Source: Amycolatopsis bartoniae (GTDB lineage Bacteria > Actinomycetota > Actinomycetes > Mycobacteriales > Pseudonocardiaceae). From it: a stretch of 64,000 bases of DNA. Made by a program: the position numbers and the translations under genes. Below, piece by piece: positions 8,370 to 17,392 of the stretch. Location: the NCBI RefSeq assembly GCF_014191255.1, contig NZ_JACHWH010000002.1:868001-932000 (forward strand). Direction: 5' to 3'. The notes under the pieces were generated by a model, which ran no database searches, was not told where the DNA came from, and was given only the letters and a program-made list of their open reading frames with translations. Numbering within the stretch: the stretch's first letter is position 1; every line of letters begins with the position of its first letter.

Positions 8370-8651
8370 TTATTCGGCCGCGGGGGTGTTGTCTTCCGCG
8401 GCGGGTTCCTCCGGCACGCGGATCGGCCGCACGAGCGCCCACACCACGAACAGCGCGGTGAAGATCAGCAGGCCGACGCCGGCCCACAGGTTGATGTTGA
8501 CGCCACCCGCCTTCGCGATGTCCGCGTCGTCGGTGACCGCCGCGCCCATGATCGTCAGCACGATGCCGTACACGCCGGTCAGCAGGGCGATGATCAGCCG
8601 GATGTCGAACGCGCCCGCCTTGCGCGTCCGAGAGGTGGTTGGGGTTGCCAT
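8370..8651 (-). CDS. small two-helix membrane protein next to the sodium:solute symporter
   Basis: 93 residues with two hydrophobic helices (about 18-38 and 53-73) and a charged C-tail (VPEEPAAEDNTPAAE). It begins 13 bp after the stop of the SSS symporter and is surely co-transcribed with it. Small membrane partners accompany several SSS transporters, but no family motif is recognised. It could be an accessory subunit. Confidence 0.72.
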   Translation of the reverse strand: MATPTTSRTRKAGAFDIRLIIALLTGVYGIVLTIMGAAVTDDADIAKAGGVNINLWAGVGLLIFTALFVVWALVRPIRVPEEPAAEDNTPAAE

Positions 8652-8664
8652 GGCTGTCGTCCTC

Positions 8665-10365
8665 CTAGAAGGCGATGTTCAGCAGGATGGTGATGACCAG
8701 GGCGATGCCCGCCAGCAGCACGGGCTTGCGGTACCAGCCCGCGTCCTCGCCGGTGGTCTCGTGCTTGAGCGTGTCGCGCGGCGTCAGCGAGTACACCAGG
8801 CCCGCCAGCTCCGACTCCGGCTTGGCCGGGGTGAACATGGTGACCACGACGCTGACCACGATGTCGACCACGAACGCCGCGATCGCCGCCACGAAGCTCG
8901 TGCCCTGGCCGGGCAGGTTGAGCGCGCCCGTCTTGCTCAGCACGAAGATCACGACGGCCGCCGCCGTGCCGAGCACCAGACCGGACCAGCCCGCGGACTT
9001 CGACATCCGCTTCCAGAACATGCCGAGGATGAACGTGGCGAACAGCGGCGCGTTGAAGAAGGAGAACAGCGTCTGCAGGTAGTCCATCAGGTTCGAGTAG
9101 GTCGAAGCGATGGCCGCGGTGAGGATCGCCAGCAGCGTCGCGACCACGGTGACCACGCGGCCCGTCGTCAGGTAGTACGAGTCGGGCCGGTTCTTCTTGA
9201 TGTAGGTCTGGAAGATGTCGTAGGTGAACACCGTGTTGAACGAGCTCAGGTTCGCCGCCATGCCCGCCATGAACGAGGCGAGCAGGCCGGCGATCGCGAC
9301 GCCGAGGATGCCGTTCGGCAGCACGTCCCGCATGAGCAGCAGCAGCGCGTCGTTGAACGTCGCGCCGCTGGGCGCGGACTTGCCGTCCAGCAGCGCCTGC
9401 TTGTTCTGGCCCATCAGCTCGGTGACGCTGACCGCGGCGATCATGCCCGGGATGATCACGATGAACGGGATGAACATCTTCGGGAACGCGCCGATGATCG
9501 GCGTGCGGCGGGCCGCGGACATGCTCTTCGACGCCATCGCGCGCTGGACCTCGACGAAGTTCGTGGTCCAGTAACCGAAGGAGAGCACGAAGCCGAGGCC
9601 GAACACCAGGCCGAGGACGGACAGGAAGTTGCTGCCGAAGCCGGTCAGCTGGTTGCCCGGCCACGAGTGCAGCTGCGGCGTGCCGCCGGGGCTGTTGGTC
9701 ACCTTGTCGACCAGGCCGTGCCAGCCGCCGACCTTGTACAGGCCGGCGATGGTGAGCGGGATCAGCGCGGCGAGGATGACGAAGAACTGCAGCACCTCGT
9801 TGTAGATGGCGGCCGAAAGCCCGCCCAGCGCGGTGTAGACCAGCACGATCGCCGCGGCGACGATGATCGAGACCCAGATGCTCCAGCCGAGCAGCAGGTT
9901 CACGACGTTGGCCAGCAGGTACAGGTTCGCGCCCGCGATCAGGATCTGCGCGAGCGCGAAGCTGGCGCCGTTCACCCAGTGGGCGGTGGGGCCGAAGCGG
10001 CGGAGCATGAACTCCGGCACGCTGCGGACCTTGGAGCCGTAGTAGAACGGCATCATCACGACGCCGAGGAACAGCATCGCCGGGATCGCGCCGATCCAGA
10101 AGTAGTGCGCGGTCGGCAGGCCGTACTGCGCGCCGTTCGCCGACATGCCCATGACCTCGATCGCGCCGAGGTTCGCGGAGATGAAGGCCAGACCGGTCAC
10201 CCAGGCGGGCAGGGATCGTCCGGACAGGAAGAAGTCGAGGCTGGTCGAGACCTGCCTCCGGGCCAGGTAGCCGATGCCGAGCACCAGCACGAAGTAGAAC
10301 GCGAGCAACACGTAGTCGATCGCGCTCGCATCAAGTCGCAGGTTCGCTGCGGCTAGGACATGCAC
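8665..10365 (-). CDS. sodium:solute symporter (SSS family, SGLT-like)
   Basis: 566 residues with about 14 hydrophobic helices. Family features include FFLSGRSLPAWVTGLAFISANLG near the N-terminus, followed by GMSANGAQYG, and the NEVLQFFVI and ALGGLSAAIYNE blocks of the sodium site. GTG 10365 is chosen because GGAGG lies seven bases upstream; a longer in-frame ORF begins at 10392 but lacks a comparable site. Closest functional group is sugar or inositol/galactose-type sodium symporters; the substrate cannot be fixed from sequence. The following small membrane gene probably belongs to the same transcript. Confidence 0.88.
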   Translation of the reverse strand: MHVLAAANLRLDASAIDYVLLAFYFVLVLGIGYLARRQVSTSLDFFLSGRSLPAWVTGLAFISANLGAIEVMGMSANGAQYGLPTAHYFWIGAIPAMLFLGVVMMPFYYGSKVRSVPEFMLRRFGPTAHWVNGASFALAQILIAGANLYLLANVVNLLLGWSIWVSIIVAAAIVLVYTALGGLSAAIYNEVLQFFVILAALIPLTIAGLYKVGGWHGLVDKVTNSPGGTPQLHSWPGNQLTGFGSNFLSVLGLVFGLGFVLSFGYWTTNFVEVQRAMASKSMSAARRTPIIGAFPKMFIPFIVIIPGMIAAVSVTELMGQNKQALLDGKSAPSGATFNDALLLLMRDVLPNGILGVAIAGLLASFMAGMAANLSSFNTVFTYDIFQTYIKKNRPDSYYLTTGRVVTVVATLLAILTAAIASTYSNLMDYLQTLFSFFNAPLFATFILGMFWKRMSKSAGWSGLVLGTAAAVVIFVLSKTGALNLPGQGTSFVAAIAAFVVDIVVSVVVTMFTPAKPESELAGLVYSLTPRDTLKHETTGEDAGWYRKPVLLAGIALVITILLNIAF

Positions 10366-10579
10366 CGGTGCACCTCCACGAGTCAACACCATTCAACAAG
10401 AAACACCAGGATCAAGCTGACGAGCGCACATTACTACCTGGCGTTCGGACATGTGAACTTCGCCGGTGCGCCTTGTCCATGTTGAGACCGAGGCTGTGAG
10501 CAGCCAACCGCGTCCGGCGGGGTTCGGCAACTCGAAGAAGGGGGAAAAGGGCAGCTCGGATGGGCTTGACGGGAAGCCC

Positions 10580-11239
10580 TCAGAACAGGCGGAACTCGTC
10601 GCTTTCCGTGCCGCGCAGCTTGTCGTAGTCGAGCGTCAGACAGCGGATTCCCCGGTCCTCCGCGAGGGTGCGCGCCTGCGGCTTGATGAGCTGCGCCGCG
10701 AACACGCCCTGCACCGGCGCCAGCAGCGGGTCCCGGTTGAGCAGTTCCAGGTACCGGGTCAGCTGCTCCACCCCGTCGATCTCGCCGCGGCGCTTGATCT
10801 CCACCGCCACCGACCGGCCCTCGGCGTCGCGGGCCATGATGTCCACCGGGCCGATCGCGGTCGGGTATTCGCGGCGCACGAGGGAGTAGCCCTCGCCGAG
10901 GGTGGTGATGTGCTCGGCCAGCAACTCCTGCAGGTGAGCCTCCACCCCGTCCTTCTGCAGGCCCGGCTCGGCGCCCAGCTCGTGCGTCACCTCGTCGATC
11001 CGCTCCTCGATGCTGATCACGAGCTTCTCGCCGGCCTTGTTCTGCACCGTCCAGATGTCGCCGTCCTCGATGAGCCAGCACGGGGGGCTCATCCAGTTCA
11101 GCGGCTTGTACGCCCGGTCGTCCGAGTGGATGGACACGGACCCGTCGGCCTTGATGAGCAGCAGCCTGGTGGCCATCGGCAGGTGGGCGGTCAGGCGGCC
11201 GGCGTAGTCGACCTGGCAGCGAGCGATCACGAGGCGCAC
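10580..11239 (-). CDS. nucS: endonuclease NucS (EndoMS mismatch-specific nuclease)
   Basis: 219 residues from GTG 11239 ([20 protein letters not shown]), the length and opening typical of actinobacterial NucS. The C-terminal RecB-like nuclease core is intact: [26 protein letters not shown], with the D...E-x-K metal/catalytic set. The extreme C-terminus TESDEFRLF resembles the beta-clamp-interacting tail. NucS performs non-canonical mismatch repair in actinobacteria that lack MutS/MutL. It is divergent from the NUDIX gene with 32 bp between starts. Confidence 0.95.
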   Translation of the reverse strand: MRLVIARCQVDYAGRLTAHLPMATRLLLIKADGSVSIHSDDRAYKPLNWMSPPCWLIEDGDIWTVQNKAGEKLVISIEERIDEVTHELGAEPGLQKDGVEAHLQELLAEHITTLGEGYSLVRREYPTAIGPVDIMARDAEGRSVAVEIKRRGEIDGVEQLTRYLELLNRDPLLAPVQGVFAAQLIKPQARTLAEDRGIRCLTLDYDKLRGTESDEFRLF

Positions 11240-11271
11240 CCGAGGAGGGTAGAAGACGCCTTGGGCACACT

Positions 11272-11820
11272 GTGCGGGTGGATCCCATTCGACAGGTCAG
11301 CTCCCGTGAGGTGTACCGGAACAACTGGATGACGGTGCGCGAGGACGGCATCCGCCGCCCGGACGGCTCCCCCGGCATCTACGGCGTGGTCGACAAACCC
11401 GACTACGCGCTCGTCATCCCCCTCGACGGTGACCGGCTGCACCTGGTCGAACAGTTCCGCTACCCGCTCGGCCTGCGCCGCTGGGAGTTCCCGCAGGGCA
11501 CGGCGCCCGATCTCGCCGAGGTGGAGCCGCTGGAGCTGGCCGCCCGCGAGCTGCGCGAGGAGACCGGGCTGGTCGCGGGCAAGCTGGAGGAGCTCGGGCT
11601 GCTCGACGTCGCCCCGGGGATGGCGAGCCAGCGCGGCCGGGTCTTCCTCGCCACCGACCTGACGGAGGGCCCGCACGAGCGGGAGCACGAGGAACAGGAC
11701 ATGCGCACCGGATGGTTCCCGCGCACGGAGTTCGAACGCCTCATCGCCCGCGGAGAGGTCACGGACGCCCAGTCGATCGCGGCGTACGGTCTGTTGCTGC
11801 TGCACGAACGAGGGCGCTAG
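11272..11820 (+). CDS. NUDIX hydrolase (ADP-ribose pyrophosphatase-like)
   Basis: 182 residues. The NUDIX helix is visible as [14 protein letters not shown] with the catalytic REL-R-EE-TG core; the glutamate usually found earlier in the box is shifted in [23 protein letters not shown] and [14 protein letters not shown] are characteristic of ADP-sugar pyrophosphatases that recycle ADP-ribose. GTG 11272 is used as start; GTG 11278 is equally possible. Its stop codon overlaps the stop of the convergent enoyl-CoA hydratase within one CTAG tetranucleotide. Confidence 0.87.
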   Translation: MRVDPIRQVSSREVYRNNWMTVREDGIRRPDGSPGIYGVVDKPDYALVIPLDGDRLHLVEQFRYPLGLRRWEFPQGTAPDLAEVEPLELAARELREETGLVAGKLEELGLLDVAPGMASQRGRVFLATDLTEGPHEREHEEQDMRTGWFPRTEFERLIARGEVTDAQSIAAYGLLLLHERGR

Positions 11821-12587
11821 TCCCAGTTCGGTTTCCGCTTCTCCAGGAAGGCGGCCATGCCCTCGCGGGCGTCCGGGGTCTGCGACGCGGCGGCCATGAC
11901 CTCCAGTGCGATCGCGTAGGCATCCGCCTCGGGGCGGTCGAGCTGGGCGTACAGCGTCGCCTTGCCCATCGCCTTGCTGGCGCGGCTCCCCCGCGTCGCG
12001 CGGCCGAGCAGTTCGGCGACGGCTTCGTCGAGCTGCTCGTCGGGCACCACGCGGTTCACCAGCCCCCAGTCGAGCGCGGTCGCGGCGTCGATCGGGTCGC
12101 CGGTGAGGGCCAGTTCCATCAGGCGCTTCCGCCCGACCGCGCGGGCCACGGGCACCGCCGGGGTGTGGCAGAACCAGCCACCCTTGCCCCCAGGCAGCGC
12201 GAACCCCGCGGACTCCGCCGCGACGGCCAGGTCGCACGACGCGACGAGCTGGCAGCCGGCGGCCGTCGCGAGCCCGTGCACGCGCGCGACGACGACCTGC
12301 GGGACGGATTGGATGGTGTGCATCAGATCGGTGCACAGCCGCAGCAGCGCACGCACCCCGTCGAGGTCACGGGCGGCGACGTCACCGAAGTCGTGCCCGG
12401 CGGAGAACACGGGCCCGGCCGCGGCGAGCACGATGCCGGTGGCGTCGGCCGTACTGGCTTCGCGGAACGCGGCCAGCAGCTCACGCAGGTGCTCCTCGGA
12501 CAGCGAGTTCCGCCGCGCGGGCCGGTTCATCGTGATCGTGATCGTCGCGTCCTCGCGCTTGACGAGGAGATGCTGGTACTCGCCCAT
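11817..12587 (-). CDS. enoyl-CoA hydratase/isomerase family protein (ECHDC3-like)
   Basis: 256 residues of crotonase fold. Conserved pieces are the CoA-binding SAGHDFGDV loop, HGLATAAGCQLVASCDLA (oxyanion hole), and GWFCHTPAVPVARAVGRKR followed by LTGDPIDAATALDWGLVN. The FCHTP stretch replaces the usual GxxP/E catalytic glutamate region and resembles ECHDC3-type members, so true hydratase activity is uncertain. It is an isolated gene whose 3' end overlaps the NUDIX gene by four bases. Confidence 0.85.
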   Translation of the reverse strand: MGEYQHLLVKREDATITITMNRPARRNSLSEEHLRELLAAFREASTADATGIVLAAAGPVFSAGHDFGDVAARDLDGVRALLRLCTDLMHTIQSVPQVVVARVHGLATAAGCQLVASCDLAVAAESAGFALPGGKGGWFCHTPAVPVARAVGRKRLMELALTGDPIDAATALDWGLVNRVVPDEQLDEAVAELLGRATRGSRASKAMGKATLYAQLDRPEADAYAIALEVMAAASQTPDAREGMAAFLEKRKPNWD

Positions 12588-12909
12588 GACGTCGACCGTA
12601 CGCGCTCACAGCATGGTGCAGATCCACCACAGCGGCACGGCCATCGCGGTGGGGTCGGCTGCTGCAGACGAGTCGAAACGCACTAGGGCTCCTCACGATC
12701 GGGTGTTTGTCCTGAATGGACGGCTGGACTGTAGGCGCGATGATCACCCGGCCGCAACAGTCCGCGGTGTACTCCGAACGTGCGCGTCGTACCGCGCTAT
12801 AGCTACTGAACGTGCGCTTAGCCGCACCCAGACGTGATCCAATCAGGACTTTCACCGTCAGGAGCAACTCTGCGTAGAGCACTGAGTTTCGAAGCGTGAA
12901 AAGTCGATC
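12588..12909. other. 322-bp gap without a convincing gene
   Basis: The gap lies upstream of the enoyl-CoA hydratase and downstream of the AfsR-like gene. A 75-codon frame from ATG 12612 has no recognisable features and poor codon bias. The word GAACGTGCGC occurs twice (12776 and 12808), 32 bp apart. This might be a direct-repeat regulator site, but nothing ties it to one. No terminator hairpin stands out. Confidence 0.4.
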
Positions 12910-15819
12910 TCACCTATTTGAGTGATACGGCTTTGAGGCATGCCCTGCCCCGGTGTCACGGGCCACCGGGATGACCGGCGTGGCGCCCAGCTCCGCAGCC
13001 CTGCGATCGACGACCTCCGCCCGCCACTCCTCGCCATGCTGCCGGTACCGCACGGCCGCCCGCTCCCACGCGCCGCGGGCCTCCTCGTGCTCCCCCAGCC
13101 GCAGCCACGCCCGCCCGAGGAGGTCGAGCGCTTCGGCTTCCGCGCCTTGGTTCTCCAGCACCAGGGCGAGTTCGAGCGCCCGCCGCCCCGTACGAACAGC
13201 CTCCGCCGCCCGATCCCGGTCCAGCGCCAGCTCCGTCAGCACCACGTGCAGGCGCAGCCCGGCAGCGACGTCCTGCACCTGGGTGAACAGTGCTTCCGCG
13301 CTGACACCCAGCTCGTCGGCATGCCGGTGCCGGCCGCGGAACCGGGCGAGCGCGCACAGTTCGGTCAGGGTCGCCAGCTGCCCCGCGGTGTCGTCGAGCT
13401 GTTCCCGCAACCGCAGCGCCCGCGTGAAGTGCTCGGTTGCCGGTTCGAGCAAGCGCTTTTCCGCGAGGATCTCGCCGAGCCAGTGCTCGGCCTTCGCCTC
13501 CCGCTCGCGGTCTCCCAGCTCCCGCGCGAGCCTCAGGCACTCCCGGAACATCTCGGCCGCGGCCCGGTTCCTGCCTTCGCGCCGGGCCAGCTGTGCGAGG
13601 TTGATCCGCACGGTCAGCTCCGCCGTCGGGTTTCCGAGCGGCCGCACCAGCTCCGCCGCCCGGCGGAGGTGTCGCCCGGCGGCCGCGGTGTCGCCCGTGA
13701 TGGTCAGGTAGTGCCCGAGGTCGTTCAACGTCGTCGCGAGCGTCCCCCCGTCCAGCTCCGCGCCCAGCACCGCGGTGTACGCGTTGATGATGTCGGCGTA
13801 ATGCCCCATCCGCGCGAAGGCGTGCGCCGTCAGGTGCGGCACGGGCCAGGCGAACCCGGGCAGCCCGGCCCGCAGCGCGCAGCGGATCACCGCGCTGAGG
13901 TTGGCGCGTTCGAGCCGGTACCAGCGCATCGCGTCCGCTTCGTCCGCGAACGCACGGGGTTCGCCGTCCTCCGGCAACGGCGGGCGGGCGAGCAGGGGGA
14001 AGACCGTCCGGTGCGCCTGGTACGCGCTGTGCAGGTAGTGACCCAGCATCCGCCGTCGCGCCTGGTCGCTCTCCGGGTCGCGCTCGGCGAGCCCGGCCGC
14101 GAAGGCGAGCAGCAGGTCGTGCATGCGGTACCGGTCGACCTCTCCCGGCTGCTCCAGCAGGTGCGCGCCGACCAGTTCGTCGAGCCGCCGCCGGGTCTCC
14201 GGCACCGGTTCCCCGGTGAGCGAGGCAGCGGCGTGCACCCCGAACTCGGCGCCGGGATGCACGCCTAGGAGCCGGAACAGCCTCGCGGTGCCGACCGGCA
14301 GCGCCTCGTAGGACAGCGTGAAGACGGCGGTGAGACTCGCGTCCGGACCGTCGCCGTCGTGACCGATGCCCAGCAGCAGCTCCCGGTCACGCAACTGGTC
14401 CGCCAGCGCCCGCAAGGGGATCTCCGGGCGGCTCGCGGCTCGCTCGGCGACCAGGTTGAGCGCCAGCGGCAGGCCCCCGCACAGCTCGGCGAGCTCCTGC
14501 AGGCCCTCCCGCGCGCGACCGCGGATCCGGCCCGACAGCAGGGTCATCGCGTCCGCGGGCGCGAGCGGTCCGACGGTCAGCGCCGGAATCCCTTGCTGCA
14601 CCGCGAGTTCGGTCAGCCGATGACGGCTGGTGATCACCACCGGGCAGGAACCGAACAACGGCAGCAACCCGCGCACGTGCGCGGAGTTCCGCGCGTTGTC
14701 GAGGATGACGGCCATGGGCCGGGCTTCGAGCAGCACCCGCAGCTTCTCCGCCCGTGCCACGGAACCGGCGGCGTGCTCCACCGGTTGTCCCAACTGGGCG
14801 AGGAAGGACTCGACGACCTCGTCCGCCTCCATCGGATTGGTCCGCGAGACGCCACGGAGGTCCGCGAAGAGCACCCCGAGACCGGTGTGCCGCGCCCAGC
14901 GCACGGCCGTGGCGGTCTTGCCGACCCCGCCCAGCCCCGAGAGCGCGACGGCCGATCCGCTGAGTTCGTCCAGCGCTTCCAGCAGGTCGGCACGGCCCGT
15001 GAAGTCGACGACCTCGCGCGGGAGCCGCCTCGGCAGGGGCGGCTTCGCGGGCGGTTCACGGTGGACGACCGGCCTCAGCCGCTCGTGGTGGTCGCGCAGC
15101 TCCCTGGCTTCCTCGTCACGCCCCTCGTCCTGCAGTCGCCGGTACGCGTTCAGGTAGTACGCCGTCGCTTCGCTGTGCCGCCCGAGCGCGTGCAACACGG
15201 TGAGCCGCCGCTCGGCGAAGGCGGTTTCGGGCCGGTGCCGTTGCTCCAGCTCGCGCAGCCGGAGCAGCGCAAGGTCGTAACGGCCCAGCGCGATCTGCTC
15301 GTCCAGCAGCAGCTGGTTCGCCGGCAGCCACTCGTCCAGCAGGACGTGCCGCCGCCAGTTCCGCGCCGGCTCGGTGTCCAGGTCCGCGAGCGGGCGGTCG
15401 CGCCACAGCGCCACCGCCGCACCGGCGTGCTCCAGTGCTTCTTCGTGCTCTCCGCGATCGGCATGGGAACGTGCGCGGAAGATCAGTTCCCGGAATCGCC
15501 AGTAATCGATCAGCCGCTTCTCGACCTCGAGCACCAGGCCGCCGTCGGCGGTGATCAGCCGAGCTTGCGGGCCGAGGTTTTCCAGTGCTTTCCGGATTCG
15601 GTGAGAGTAGGTGTGGAACGTGATTTTGAGGTCTTTCGGCGGCCGCTCGGGCCACACCCACTCCACCAGACGCTCGAAGGAAATTCGGCGGCCGGGCTGC
15701 GCGAGCAGCACCGCCAGGATCTGGCGGACCTTGCGGGAGCCGACGAGGTGCACGCCCGGCTGACCGTGCACCTGCACGATCGTGCCGCCCAGAATGCCGA
15801 ACATGATTTTTCCCGACAT
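12910..15819 (-). CDS. AfsR/SARP family transcriptional regulator with NB-ARC and TPR domains
   Basis: 969 residues from ATG 15819 (GGAGG nine bases upstream). Residues about 1-85 are an OmpR-like winged helix (SRKVRQILAVLLAQPGRR ... TYSHRIRKALE). Residues 90-250 form the bacterial transcriptional activation domain (ALWRDRPLADLDTEPARN, LRELEQRHRPET). About 290-560 is a STAND ATPase with Walker A GLGGVGKTATA, Walker B MAVILDNARN and ELCGGLPLAL. From about 650 on there are TPR-like helices. Such regulators activate antibiotic or developmental genes. No complete biosynthetic cluster is next to it, so its target may be elsewhere. Confidence 0.92.
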   Translation of the reverse strand: MSGKIMFGILGGTIVQVHGQPGVHLVGSRKVRQILAVLLAQPGRRISFERLVEWVWPERPPKDLKITFHTYSHRIRKALENLGPQARLITADGGLVLEVEKRLIDYWRFRELIFRARSHADRGEHEEALEHAGAAVALWRDRPLADLDTEPARNWRRHVLLDEWLPANQLLLDEQIALGRYDLALLRLRELEQRHRPETAFAERRLTVLHALGRHSEATAYYLNAYRRLQDEGRDEEARELRDHHERLRPVVHREPPAKPPLPRRLPREVVDFTGRADLLEALDELSGSAVALSGLGGVGKTATAVRWARHTGLGVLFADLRGVSRTNPMEADEVVESFLAQLGQPVEHAAGSVARAEKLRVLLEARPMAVILDNARNSAHVRGLLPLFGSCPVVITSRHRLTELAVQQGIPALTVGPLAPADAMTLLSGRIRGRAREGLQELAELCGGLPLALNLVAERAASRPEIPLRALADQLRDRELLLGIGHDGDGPDASLTAVFTLSYEALPVGTARLFRLLGVHPGAEFGVHAAASLTGEPVPETRRRLDELVGAHLLEQPGEVDRYRMHDLLLAFAAGLAERDPESDQARRRMLGHYLHSAYQAHRTVFPLLARPPLPEDGEPRAFADEADAMRWYRLERANLSAVIRCALRAGLPGFAWPVPHLTAHAFARMGHYADIINAYTAVLGAELDGGTLATTLNDLGHYLTITGDTAAAGRHLRRAAELVRPLGNPTAELTVRINLAQLARREGRNRAAAEMFRECLRLARELGDREREAKAEHWLGEILAEKRLLEPATEHFTRALRLREQLDDTAGQLATLTELCALARFRGRHRHADELGVSAEALFTQVQDVAAGLRLHVVLTELALDRDRAAEAVRTGRRALELALVLENQGAEAEALDLLGRAWLRLGEHEEARGAWERAAVRYRQHGEEWRAEVVDRRAAELGATPVIPVARDTGAGHASKPYHSNR

Positions 15820-15993
15820 CGGACACCACCTCCCGGCCCCCATCCCAGAATGCCACCGTAAACCGTGATGCGTGGTGAAAAGAGCGATTTCCCCGGGCCT
15901 GACATCCGCCTGTCAGAAATCGCGCCGGGATGTCAGGACATTGTCCACCCAGCTGCCCGGGCGTTGTCAGGTGCACGGGAAACGCTCCACCGC

Positions 15994-17175
15994 ATGGACA
16001 CGAACCTCTGGATCCGCGGGCCGCTCGGGCCGGACGCCTCCGCTCGGCGCACCCGCGTCTGCAAGAACGTTCTCGTCGTCGTTCCCACCGTGGCCGCCGG
16101 GACGCGGTTGCTCGACGTGCTTCCGCTGGTCGAGGCGGACTTCCGCGCCCAGGCGCTGTTCACCGTGCCCCACACGACCGACGTGTGGCCCGGGCTCGGC
16201 GACTTCGTGCGGGCGCAGGGCGGGCTCGCCGTCCCGTGGCAGCAGGCCGTCCGGCACCGGTGGGACCTCGTGCTCGCCGCCAGCCACCGGCACCTTCCCG
16301 ACCTCGACGGGCCGATCCTCCTGCTGCCCCACGGCGCGGGCGCCGCCATGTCGCGCCGCTACAGCCGGAAGGCCGGCGGGGCGCAGGTGCCGACTACGGG
16401 CCTCGACCGTGAGCTGCTCACCTACCGCGGCCGCGCGCTGCCCGCGGCGCTCGCGCTGCCGCACGAGGACGAGCTGTCCCTGCTCGGCAGGCTCTGCCCC
16501 GAAGCGCTCGACCGCGCGGAGGTCACCGGGGACATCTGCCTCGACCGGATGCGCGCGAGCCTGCCCTTCCGGCACCAGTACCGGCAGGCGCTCGGCGTTC
16601 CCGACGACGAGCTGCTGGTGACCGTCAGTTCCACCTGGTCGCCCGACTCGCTCTTCGGGCGGCTGCCACGGCTGTGCCGCGCACTGCTCGACGAGTTCGC
16701 ACACGTCGCCCTCGTCCTTCATCCACAGGTGTGGACGGTGCACGGCCGGCGGCAGATCGCCGCCTGGCTGTCCGACTGCCCCGGGCTCCGGTTGATCCCG
16801 CCGGACGAAGGCTGGCGGGCCACGATGATCGCCGCCGACTGGGTGATCGGCGACCACGGTTCCACCACCGCCTACGCCGCCGCGACCGGGCGTCCCGTCA
16901 CCTTGGCCACGTGTCCCGATGTCCGCGAAGGCAGCATCGCCGCGGTCGTCCGGGAGCACGCACCCCAGCTGCGGCGGAACCGCGGGCTCGCCGGGCAACG
17001 GGCCGAAGCCGTCGACCGCGCCGCCGTCCTCCAGAACGCCGTCCTCCCGGCCATCACCTCACGGCCCGATGCCGCCGCGCCCGCCTTGCGCGCGCTGATC
17101 TACCGGCTGCTCGGCCTCCCCGAGCCCTCCCACGCACCGGCCGCCGGTGCCGTTCCGCTGCCCCGTCATGGCTGA
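15994..17175 (+). CDS. GT-B-fold protein resembling glycosyl/glycerophosphotransferases
   Basis: 393 residues from ATG 15994 (MDTNLWIRGPLGPDA). Two Rossmann-like halves are suggested: an N-terminal VLVVVPTVAAGTRLLDVLP segment and a C-terminal one with LLVTVSSTWSPDSLFG and ADWVIGDHGSTTAYAAAT. The latter resembles the nucleotide-binding end of CDP-glycerol glycerophosphotransferase or UDP-GlcNAc epimerase-type GT-B enzymes. A histidine-glycine loop (LLLPHGAGAAMSRRY) is also conserved-looking. No signal peptide. It is divergent from the AfsR-like gene and overlaps the next small ORF by eight bases. Exact reaction unknown. Confidence 0.6.
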   Translation: MDTNLWIRGPLGPDASARRTRVCKNVLVVVPTVAAGTRLLDVLPLVEADFRAQALFTVPHTTDVWPGLGDFVRAQGGLAVPWQQAVRHRWDLVLAASHRHLPDLDGPILLLPHGAGAAMSRRYSRKAGGAQVPTTGLDRELLTYRGRALPAALALPHEDELSLLGRLCPEALDRAEVTGDICLDRMRASLPFRHQYRQALGVPDDELLVTVSSTWSPDSLFGRLPRLCRALLDEFAHVALVLHPQVWTVHGRRQIAAWLSDCPGLRLIPPDEGWRATMIAADWVIGDHGSTTAYAAATGRPVTLATCPDVREGSIAAVVREHAPQLRRNRGLAGQRAEAVDRAAVLQNAVLPAITSRPDAAAPALRALIYRLLGLPEPSHAPAAGAVPLPRHG

Positions 17176-17392
17176 GGCGGGCGTGTACCGGGTCCTGGTG
17201 CGCTTCGGGAACGAGGAGGTCGACTGCCTGGTCGCGGTGCGACACGAGACATCCGCGCGCTGGCTCGCCTGCGCGGACGTGGTGGTCGACGACGAGGCCG
17301 CGGTCGTGGCGGCGGCCGTCGGCTACGCCTGGTGGATCTCGGCCAGCCGCGCGGCCACCTGCCCGGCCCGCGGATCGGCCGACGACTCGTAG
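17168..17392 (+). CDS. small hypothetical protein overlapping the STAND gene end
   Basis: 74 residues from ATG 17168 (MAEAGVYRVLVRFGNEEVD), translationally coupled to the GT-B-like gene (ATGGCTGA overlap). The first 55 residues look like a compact alpha/beta protein with alternating hydrophobic strands and normal GC3 bias. The last 23 codons run antisense to the 3' end of the convergent STAND gene (17323-17392). I do not recognise a family. The overlap may mean a real gene with an extended tail, or a frameshifted end. Confidence 0.5.
   Translation: MAEAGVYRVLVRFGNEEVDCLVAVRHETSARWLACADVVVDDEAAVVAAAVGYAWWISASRAATCPARGSADDS

Noticed and set aside
5769-8693. 974-codon plus-strand frame across the dha region
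   Set aside because: It is a shadow of the dhaL, dhaK and DUF3558 genes on the minus strand, caused by high GC content at third codon positions.
12612-12837. 75-codon plus-strand ORF upstream of the enoyl-CoA hydratase
   Set aside because: No ribosome-binding site, irregular codon bias and no recognisable pattern.
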